Below, piece after piece: positions 10,528 through 17,313 of a DNA stretch of 17,313 nt; position 1 is the stretch's first letter, and every line of letters begins with the position of its first letter. The stretch is from Clostridia bacterium (lineage in GTDB: Bacteria; Bacillota; Clostridia; Oscillospirales; CAG-272), in assembly GCA_017452335.1 (NCBI GenBank), contig JAFTMP010000253.1, positions 1-17,313 on the forward strand, read 5' to 3'. A program made the translations under genes and the position numbers. Under the pieces are notes generated by a model. It was given only the letters and a program-made list of their open reading frames with translations. It was not told where the DNA came from and did no database searches.

Positions 10528-13095
10528 TTATTCCTCTTCGCCGTATTCCTTAGAAGGCAGGAGCGCCGCACCGTAAGCGGAGTTTATTGCAAGAGGAATG
10601 GTATCACCGGACATGTGGGTGGTACAGAATTTTGAATAGGTCTTGATGAGCCCCCCGTAAGTGCCGTTGCCTTTGGAGTAAAAGACGTATCGCTCGTCAC
10701 TTCTGTAGGCATACGCGCCGTCGGGATAGCGGTCCTTTGCCGAATCCACCGCCACGATCGTTACCGTACTGCAGGTAGAGGAGGGACAGCTTGCCGTGGC
10801 AATGCCGCCGCCCGAGCAATAACGGATCTGCACATGGCAGGAGCAGTATCCCGTGGGCATGTTGTCAACAGTAAAGTATCCTGTTGAAACTCTGGAGCCT
10901 CTTTTGTCCTTTTTGCAAAGGTCAGTTGCCAGCATGCCGCAGTCATTGCAGTAGCTCATGGTCAGCACACCGGGATCCATCACATCGCTGTATTTCTTGG
11001 GGATCTTATTGCCCTCTTGATCCACGGTGGTGTTATAGCTGCCGTCCTCGTTGCGCACGAACACCAATTCATTGTGAAGTTCTGTCATGGCATAGTCCCA
11101 AATCTTCATGGCAGAGTTTCCGGAAAAGCCTGCCACGCTCTGAGATTTTTCATAGCCAAACCATACACCTGCCAGGTAGTAGGGGGTATAGCCCACAAAC
11201 CATCTGTCAAAGTTTTTACTGGTGGTACCGGTTTTACCGCAGGTAAACACCGATTTGCGCAGTTCTGTGGTCTTACCCGTACCGCTTTCGATAACATTGT
11301 TGAGCATCTTGCTCATGATCGAAGCGTTTTCTCTGGTCATTGCCGTTTCGGTCTTTAATTCATTGTCAATGAGAACCTTTCCTTCGGTGTCCAAAATCCT
11401 TAACACCGTTCTGGGCTCGCAGTATACCCCGTCATTGGTAAACATGGTATAGCCGCCCACCAATTCTCTGACTGTTACACCGTAGGTTGCACCGCCCAGA
11501 CCCAGTGCCGCAAGGCTCACGTCATTAACGGTGGTACCGTTGATCACCTCGTTGTTGTAAAGGGTGGTGATGTGCAGTTTTTCGGTTAAGAACTTGTAGG
11601 AGTTTTCAAGTCCCAGGGTATCCACCAGCTTGATGGCAATGGTATTCACCGAACGGGTCAAAGCGCTTGCGATGGGCGTAAGCCCTCTGTAGCCTGCGGG
11701 AGAGTTTTTAGGCCAACCCGTCTTATCCTCGCGGTATTCATAGGGAGAATCGTCAAAAACGGTACTGTAATTGATGATTCCCGCCTGCAGGGACGGACCG
11801 TAGACCGACAAGGGCTTGATAGAGGAACCTGGCTGACGGGTTGCTTGAGTGGCAAAATTAAATACTCTGCTCTTTGTTTTTTCGCCTCGTCCCCCAACGA
11901 GCCCGAGGATGTTTCCGTTGGTGGGATCCAGCACGATCATTGCAGATTGGGGCTTGATCATACCCGGATTGGCACCGATCACCTCGTCAATAATGGAAGT
12001 ATCCACATAGATCTTTTCCAAAATCTTTTGTACATCGGCATCCATCGCAATGACGATCTTCAAGCCGCTTGTATACATCATCTGCTCTGCAACGCCGTAC
12101 GTCACATCAAAATGCTCCATGAGCAATTCAATGGTATCCTCGATCACCACGTCGGCATACCAGGAGGAAACATTGCTGTTGGAGGTCGTTGTATCGTTGC
12201 CCTCCTCGGAATCATCCTCCTGATCCCCTTGATAGATCGTCAGCTCCTTACCGTACGCCGCGTCAAACTCAGCCTGGGTGATCTTTCCCTGCTCCAGCAT
12301 GTTGGCAAGAATTCTGTCACGCCGCTCGATATTGTTTTCGGGGTGAAGCTTGGGGTCCCATCTGGAGGGGTTTTGAGTGATGGCGGCAATCGCGGCACAT
12401 TCGATCAGCTCTAACTCCGAAACGGGCTTGCCAAAATAGGTATAGGAGGCGGCTTGCACACCATTACATCCCTGTGAAAGATAAATGGTGTTGAGGTACA
12501 TTTCAAGAATTTCTTCTTTACTGTACCGTTTTTCCAAATTCAATGCACGGAAGATCTCTTCAATCTTTCTCTGCGGGGTATTGTCATCATCCCCCGTGAT
12601 GTTTTTAATAAGCTGCTGGGTCAGCGTTGAGCCGCCCGTATCTGCTTGACCGACGACAAACTGCACCGTTGCATAAGCAGTTCTGATCCAGTCTACCCCG
12701 TTGTGGTCAAAGAAGCGCTTGTCCTCCTCTGCCACGTAGGCGTCGATCAATTGCTGGGGGATATCATCAAAATCCACCCATACGCGGTTTTCCTTTGCAT
12801 ACAGCTTTTCGTCTTCCAATTCGTCAAGATTTCCTGAGCCGTCATCCACGAAGATCTGCGAGGTCTGCTTTTGCTCGGAAGCAAGCAGATCAAACTCTTC
12901 CACCGAGGAATCCACGTAGCTTGACAGATAGAGCGCAAAGGTAGTGCCCACGATCAGTGCACAGATCGTGCCGATCAAAAACACGGTCACCAAGATACCT
13001 AAAAGAACCGATAAAAGTCCTCTGGCACCCCTGATAAGCATGCCTACCGCATCAAGCAGTTCTCTTCCCCAATGGATCTTTCTCTTTTTTGCCAT
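10528..13095 (-). CDS. ponA: Class A penicillin-binding protein (PBP1A type), 855 aa
   Basis: A bifunctional peptidoglycan glycosyltransferase/transpeptidase. A basic cytoplasmic start and one membrane anchor (about 27-57) precede a GT51 domain: EDKRFFDHNGVD with catalytic Glu124, GGSTLTQQLIKN (154-165), RKIEEIFRALNLEK and EMYLNTIYLSQG. The transpeptidase domain has Ser424-Ser-Ile-Lys427 (QPGSSIKP), Ser482-Val-Asn484 and Lys621-Thr-Gly-Thr. The C-terminal tail (about 710-830) carries nine cysteines, including CNDC and CSCH. It follows dnaE by 74 nt. The start lacks a good ribosome binding site at normal distance: AGAAAGGA is about 30 nt upstream and is separated from the ATG by a small hairpin. 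An alternative start at Met19 is possible but would shorten the basic N-terminus. Confidence 0.96.
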   Translation of the reverse strand: MAKKRKIHWGRELLDAVGMLIRGARGLLSVLLGILVTVFLIGTICALIVGTTFALYLSSYVDSSVEEFDLLASEQKQTSQIFVDDGSGNLDELEDEKLYAKENRVWVDFDDIPQQLIDAYVAEEDKRFFDHNGVDWIRTAYATVQFVVGQADTGGSTLTQQLIKNITGDDDNTPQRKIEEIFRALNLEKRYSKEEILEMYLNTIYLSQGCNGVQAASYTYFGKPVSELELIECAAIAAITQNPSRWDPKLHPENNIERRDRILANMLEQGKITQAEFDAAYGKELTIYQGDQEDDSEEGNDTTTSNSNVSSWYADVVIEDTIELLMEHFDVTYGVAEQMMYTSGLKIVIAMDADVQKILEKIYVDTSIIDEVIGANPGMIKPQSAMIVLDPTNGNILGLVGGRGEKTKSRVFNFATQATRQPGSSIKPLSVYGPSLQAGIINYSTVFDDSPYEYREDKTGWPKNSPAGYRGLTPIASALTRSVNTIAIKLVDTLGLENSYKFLTEKLHITTLYNNEVINGTTVNDVSLAALGLGGATYGVTVRELVGGYTMFTNDGVYCEPRTVLRILDTEGKVLIDNELKTETAMTRENASIMSKMLNNVIESGTGKTTELRKSVFTCGKTGTTSKNFDRWFVGYTPYYLAGVWFGYEKSQSVAGFSGNSAMKIWDYAMTELHNELVFVRNEDGSYNTTVDQEGNKIPKKYSDVMDPGVLTMSYCNDCGMLATDLCKKDKRGSRVSTGYFTVDNMPTGYCSCHVQIRYCSGGGIATASCPSSTCSTVTIVAVDSAKDRYPDGAYAYRSDERYVFYSKGNGTYGGLIKTYSKFCTTHMSGDTIPLAINSAYGAALLPSKEYGEEE

Positions 13096-13101
13096 TTTCA
13101 G

Positions 13102-13149
13102 ACCACATTCTTGCCTTGCAAGAATTTCCTTTCTTCGATCAGGAAATTT
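13102..13149 (-). promoter_or_regulatory. Structured leader between dnaE and ponA
   Basis: On the minus strand AATTTCCT pairs with AGGAAATT, so the only strong purine tract (AGAAAGGA) is partly inside the 3' arm. The overlapping TTCTTGC-AAG-GCAAGAA forms a second hairpin just downstream. Both can hide or reposition the ribosome binding site of ponA. On the minus strand neither hairpin is followed by a T run, so this is not a terminator for dnaE. Confidence 0.4.
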
Positions 13150-13169
13150 TTAAACCTACATTCACGCCG

Positions 13170-16100
13170 TCATTTTAAAACGACGTTTTCCTCCCCCGCA
13201 ATCTCCCTCAGAACCGAGATCCAATAGGGCGAGGGGGTAATTTTCTTTTTGGAGTCTCTATAGGAAGCGCTTGCCTTGTCATAATAAATACAAGGAACCG
13301 TTCCTTCAAAAATAGAAATCAGTGCATCAATACGCCGATCAATCACTTCATCGCCGCTGAGTCTGATATACAGCTTTGACACCTTTGCGGGAATGGTTAA
13401 AGCCGCTTGCTCCTTCCCGCTGTGATCAGCGCTCTTTTGCGCGCGCTCCTCGCTCTGTGCCTTAGGCATGGAGGAGGACTCCCCGTTGCCGTTAGCAGAT
13501 GCGTTTGGAAAACGCTTTACAAACTCCTCATTAGGCAGCAACGGAAGCAGCTCGCTGACAATGACCTTGGGCTGTTCCTCTTCCTTGGCGCTGAGCCGTC
13601 CTTCGGCGTATATTGCCGCCCCTTGGCTAAGGAAGGTCTCGCACTTTTCAAAAACCTTCTCAAAAAGCAACAGCTCCATGCTCCCCTGCCCGTCCTCCAG
13701 GGTGATCAGCGCAAAGCGTCTGCCCTGCTTGGAGGTGCGCACGGTTTTTGCGGAGATCATTCCGCCAAGCACCACCGTACTGCCGTCTTGATACGCCCCC
13801 TGTGCCCCTTCCTCAAAGCAAGAAAGGATCTGTGCAAGAGGCACACAGCCCATCGCCGTCATGTTTTGGCTAAACTGCTTGAGGGGATGGCCCGAAAACC
13901 ACATGCCTGTCAGCTCCTTTTCACTTTGGAGCAGCTGTGCCAAGGGGTATTCTTCCATAGCGGGATAGGAGAAGTGCTCTTCATGGCTTTCCCCAACGGC
14001 AGAAAACAGGTCGATCTGACCGTTTGCCTGCGATTGCTTTTTGCGCTGATACAGCGCCAAATGCTCTTCAAGGGACTCTGCCATTCTGCTTCTGTAAACA
14101 CCCGAAAAGTCCAGCGCCCCCGCACCGATCAGTGCCTGCAGTTGCCCCTTGTTTAAGGACATGGACATGGTGCGCTCGATGAGATCGGAAAGGGAGCGGT
14201 AGGCACCTGCCCGCTTGCGCTCTTCAATAAGGGCGCTTGCATAGCCCACGCCCACGTTTTTAATACCCAAAAGTCCAAAGCGGATCTTGCCGTTTACAGA
14301 TGAAAAATAAAGCCCGCTCTCGTTGATATCCGGCGCCAGCACCGAAATGCTTTTCTTTTCAAGCCAGCCGATATATTCCGCAGTCTTGCGGGCATCACCG
14401 CACACCGAGGAAAGAAGTGCCGCCATATACTGTGTGGGATAGTGTGCCTTTAAAAAGGCGCTTCTGTAGGAAACGAAGGCATACGCCGCCGCGTGGCTCT
14501 TATTAAAGGCATAGCTGGCAAAGCCTGCCATGCTGTCAAAGAGGGCATTTGCCGCCTGTACCGAGATCAGATTACTCTTTGCCCCCGCAAGAAAGCCTTC
14601 CCGTTCCTTTTCAAGGTCGTCTGCCTTCTTTTTTGCCATGGCACGTCTGACCACATCCGCGCGTCCGTAGGAATAGCCTGCGATCTTGCGGAAGATCTGC
14701 ATCACCTGCTCTTGGTAGACGATGCACCCCGAGGTGTTATCCAAAATTTCGGCAAGCTGGGGAATATCATATTCCGGCTTTTTTCCGCTGTTTCGCGCCT
14801 TAAGCAGTGCGGGAATGGAATCCATGGGTCCCGGACGATACAGCGCAATGGCAAGCATCAGATCTTCCATACACCGAGGCTTCATCATGGTAAGCAGTCT
14901 CTTCATGCCTGCCGATTCCAACTGGAAGATGCCCTCTCCTTCCCCCGATGCGATCAAAGCAAAGGTTTCTTCATCGTCCAGCGGTTGTTTTTCAATTCTG
15001 AAGGAAGGGTCGTCCCTTCTGATCTGCGCGCAAGCCTCTTCGATCACCGTAAGGTAGCGCAGTGCCAAAAAGTCAAATTTCAACAGTCCCAGTTCTGCCA
15101 CGGTATCCATGTCAAACTGGGTGATGGTCACATCCGAGGAGCTGGCAAGGGGCATATAGTGGGAAACGGGCTCCTTGGTGATCACCACGCCCGAGGCGTG
15201 GATGGTCATATTTCGGGGCATCCCTTCTACCGCCATGGCGCGGTCAAGAAGCTGTGCAACACTTAAACGCTCCTCATACAGCGCGCGCAACTCCTTACCC
15301 TCCAGCGCCTCTTTGATGGTCATATCGGGTCTGTGGGGAATGAGCTTTGCCACGGCGTCGGTCTCTGCATAGGAAAGACCCATGACTCTGCCCGTGTCTC
15401 TCACCGCCGCCCGCGCACCAAGGGTACCGAAGGCACCGATTTGGGAAACGTGGTCCTTGCCGTATTTTTCGCAAACATAAGCAATCACTTCATCTCTGCG
15501 GTTATAGCAAAAATCCACATCAAAATCGGGCATGCTCACACGCTCGGGATTTAAAAAGCGCTCAAAGAGTAGATCGTAACGAATGGAGTCGATCTCGGTG
15601 ATGCCAATGAGAAACGCCACCAGGCTCCCCGCACCCGACCCACGCCCTGGTCCCACGGGAATGCCCTTGCTTTTGGCATAATTCACAAAATCCCAAACGA
15701 TCAAATAGTAATCACAATAGCCCATTTTCTCGATCATCATCAGCTCGTAGATCATGCGAAATTTATAATCGGAGACGGAATGGGTATCGTCAATCAAAAG
15801 CAGTCCCTGCTCTTCTTTTTCTTTCAAACCCTTTTGTGCCAGTTCCTTCAAATAAGAAGAAGCACTGACACCCTCGGGCAGAGGATATTCCGGCAGGTGC
15901 CTGCTGTTAAAATCAAATTCAAAATTGCATTGCTGTGCGATCTTTAAGGTGTTTTCAAGAGCCTCGGGGTAGTGGGCAAAGAGTGCACCCATCTCCTCTT
16001 CGCTCTTTAGATAGTATTCGTCCTTTTCAAAGCCGAAGGGTCTGCCGTCCTTTAGCTCCCTTCCTGTTTTGATGCACATGAGCAGTGCCTGGGTATCGGC

Positions 16101-16733
16101 ATCCGCTTTTTTAATATAATGGGCGTCATTGGTTGCCACCAAGGGAATACCTGTTTCCTTATGCAGACGAAGCAGTCCCTCAAGCGCCTTTTGCTCCTCT
16201 TCCATACCGTGATCTTGAAGTTCAAGATAGAAATTCTCTTCCCCAAAGAGGGCGCGGTAAGCAAGCGCTGCCTTTTTTGCCTCTTCATAGCGCTCTTCTA
16301 TGAGCAGGCGGGGAATGCGCCCTGCAATACATGCAGACAGGGCGATGAGCCCCTCGTGATATTGCATAAGCAGTGCATCGTCCACGCGAGGTCTGGTATA
16401 GTAGCCATCCACATACCCCTTGGACACCAGGGCGCAGAGATTGCGGTATCCCGTTTCATTTTTGCAAAGCAAAACAAGATGGTTATACTTTTCATCCTTA
16501 CTGCGCTTGTCAATGCTCTCGGGTGCTACGTACACCTCGCACCCGATGATGGGCTTGATGCCCTCCTTTTTGCACGCTTTGAAAAACGCCGCCGCCCCGA
16601 ACATATTGCCGTGGTCGGTAATCGCCAGTGCCCCTTGTCCCATGTCCTTTGCCGCACGGGGCAGATCCTCAATTCTGCAGGCACCGTCCAGCATGCTGTA
16701 TTCACTGTGCACATGTAAATGGACAAATGACAT
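13170..16733 (-). CDS. dnaE: DNA polymerase III alpha subunit, 1187 aa
   Basis: This is the catalytic subunit of a replicative C-family polymerase of the DnaE type. The N-terminal PHP domain keeps metal-binding motifs (HLHVHSEYS with His7/His9, ITDHGNM, GCEVYV, NDAHYI), so it may retain proofreading or phosphoesterase activity that the E. coli protein lost. The palm has Asp403 and Asp405 in PDFDVDF and Asp554 in LLKFDFLALR, matching E. coli Asp401, Asp403 and Asp555. GPGRGSGAGS (361-370) binds the incoming nucleotide. A helix-hairpin-helix segment (NKGQLQALIGAGALD), an OB fold (VLGGMISAKTVRTSKQGRR...) and a C-terminal domain joined by a polar linker follow. Length is normal for DnaE. AGAAAGGAG precedes the start by 7 nt. 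The gene is 15 nt downstream of whiA and forms an operon with it. Confidence 0.98.
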   Translation of the reverse strand: MSFVHLHVHSEYSMLDGACRIEDLPRAAKDMGQGALAITDHGNMFGAAAFFKACKKEGIKPIIGCEVYVAPESIDKRSKDEKYNHLVLLCKNETGYRNLCALVSKGYVDGYYTRPRVDDALLMQYHEGLIALSACIAGRIPRLLIEERYEEAKKAALAYRALFGEENFYLELQDHGMEEEQKALEGLLRLHKETGIPLVATNDAHYIKKADADTQALLMCIKTGRELKDGRPFGFEKDEYYLKSEEEMGALFAHYPEALENTLKIAQQCNFEFDFNSRHLPEYPLPEGVSASSYLKELAQKGLKEKEEQGLLLIDDTHSVSDYKFRMIYELMMIEKMGYCDYYLIVWDFVNYAKSKGIPVGPGRGSGAGSLVAFLIGITEIDSIRYDLLFERFLNPERVSMPDFDVDFCYNRRDEVIAYVCEKYGKDHVSQIGAFGTLGARAAVRDTGRVMGLSYAETDAVAKLIPHRPDMTIKEALEGKELRALYEERLSVAQLLDRAMAVEGMPRNMTIHASGVVITKEPVSHYMPLASSSDVTITQFDMDTVAELGLLKFDFLALRYLTVIEEACAQIRRDDPSFRIEKQPLDDEETFALIASGEGEGIFQLESAGMKRLLTMMKPRCMEDLMLAIALYRPGPMDSIPALLKARNSGKKPEYDIPQLAEILDNTSGCIVYQEQVMQIFRKIAGYSYGRADVVRRAMAKKKADDLEKEREGFLAGAKSNLISVQAANALFDSMAGFASYAFNKSHAAAYAFVSYRSAFLKAHYPTQYMAALLSSVCGDARKTAEYIGWLEKKSISVLAPDINESGLYFSSVNGKIRFGLLGIKNVGVGYASALIEERKRAGAYRSLSDLIERTMSMSLNKGQLQALIGAGALDFSGVYRSRMAESLEEHLALYQRKKQSQANGQIDLFSAVGESHEEHFSYPAMEEYPLAQLLQSEKELTGMWFSGHPLKQFSQNMTAMGCVPLAQILSCFEEGAQGAYQDGSTVVLGGMISAKTVRTSKQGRRFALITLEDGQGSMELLLFEKVFEKCETFLSQGAAIYAEGRLSAKEEEQPKVIVSELLPLLPNEEFVKRFPNASANGNGESSSMPKAQSEERAQKSADHSGKEQAALTIPAKVSKLYIRLSGDEVIDRRIDALISIFEGTVPCIYYDKASASYRDSKKKITPSPYWISVLREIAGEENVVLK

Positions 16734-16748
16734 GGCTACTCCTTTCTT

Positions 16749-17313
16749 TTACTCCTCCAAAGCTCCCTGCTCGGGCGCTTGCGCGGCATGATGCTCGATC
16801 TTCGCAGTACATTTTTCATACTGCTCTGCAATTTTCTTTAGGCGATGGTTGACCCCCGATTTGGTGATGGGCGGGTCATGCAGCTTTGCTAATTCTATAA
16901 GTGAGCTTTCGGGGTGCTCCAAGCGGATGGTTGCGGTGGTTTGCAGCTCTTCGCAGAGCAGCTCAAACACCCCCGCGCTCATCAGCGCCTTGATCATGCG
17001 GATATGCTCCTGCGCCTTGCCCGTCATTTTAAAAATGTTTGCGGCATCGCAGTTGGAGCGCCTGTTTTGCGCGTTGCGGATATCCTTCATGATCTTCACG
17101 TTCATAATGGTCAGTGCCGCGCCCGAGGCACCGATGGTGGTCAAAAAATCCTCCACGTTTTCACTTTCCTTGATGTAGACCACGTGGCTGGTCTTGCGGG
17201 TGGTGTATTTGGGCGAAAGTCCGTATTTATCAAGCAGCTCACAATGGTGCTTGCTAGATAAGCGTTTTCAAAGATCAGCTCCACCCGATAGCCGCTGTTG
17301 GGATCTGTTGCCG
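16749..17313 (-). CDS. whiA: WhiA-family protein, 5' end cut by the window, with an apparent 1-nt frameshift
   Basis: WhiA is a DNA-binding protein of Gram-positive bacteria linked to cell division and chromosome segregation, with an N-terminal LAGLIDADG-like domain and a C-terminal helix-turn-helix. Visible here is the C-terminal part: VYIKESENVEDFLTTIGAS, KDIRNAQNRRSNCDAAN and the HTH region with ITKSGVNHRLKKIAEQ. This frame is open from 17267 down to 16749 (its only plausible internal start is GTG at 17183). The conserved upstream part, ATDPNSGYRVELIFENAYLAS, lies in another frame from the window end to about 17249. One base missing near 17246-17254 separates the two halves; restoring it gives the collinear family sequence continuing HCELLDKYGLSPKYTTRK. 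Either a real mutation or a sequencing/assembly error is possible. Confidence 0.88.

Noticed and set aside
13407..15266. Long plus-strand frames (249 and 257 aa) opposite dnaE
   Set aside because: dnaE is intact and conserved across both areas. These frames have no promoter, no ribosome binding site and no recognisable motif.

Overview
The window reads as a chromosomal segment of an anaerobic Firmicute of class Clostridia. The evidence is the adjacency of whiA and dnaE, strong AGGAGG-type ribosome binding sites, sigma-A promoters with 17-bp spacers, and a Na+-translocating decarboxylase beta subunit of the kind that anaerobes use. The exact family cannot be named from sequence alone. Coding density is high on the right two thirds and lower on the left.

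Left part, plus strand (1-4473). A modular palindromic repeat block (1-205) is followed by a non-coding stretch with three decayed tRNA T-arm-like motifs. Then come an uncharacterised 138-aa protein with a clear promoter, a two-gene operon (ECF-type sigma factor plus a translationally coupled single-pass membrane protein, probably its anti-sigma or sensor partner), and a GH43-family glycosidase lipoprotein with its own promoter.

Junction (4474-4919). This is a convergent intergenic region holding a second, longer copy of the same kind of modular palindromic repeat, bounded by a perfect 15-bp inverted repeat. I regard this two-copy element (direct AGTGATATT spacers, then AATATCACT spacers, with different small hairpins between them) as the least explained structure in the window.

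Right part, minus strand (4920-17313), read from the right: whiA (5' end cut by the window, with an apparent 1-nt frameshift), dnaE, ponA (PBP1A), a terminator, a TspO-like membrane protein, a D-Ala-D-Ala carboxypeptidase, then pgi from its own promoter, a small P-loop protein from its own promoter, and finally a two-gene unit. That unit encodes a Na+-pumping decarboxylase beta subunit with an unusual N-terminal extension and a 54-aa single-TM protein. It is transcribed from a consensus promoter through a structured leader with an intrinsic terminator, best explained as a metal-cation riboswitch (related to yybP-ykoY or to a Na+-sensing class; not resolved here).

Functional themes are cell-wall synthesis (ponA, dacF-like), replication (dnaE), central carbon metabolism (pgi), Na+ bioenergetics (decarboxylase), plant-glycan use (GH43) and extracytoplasmic signalling (sigma/anti-sigma).
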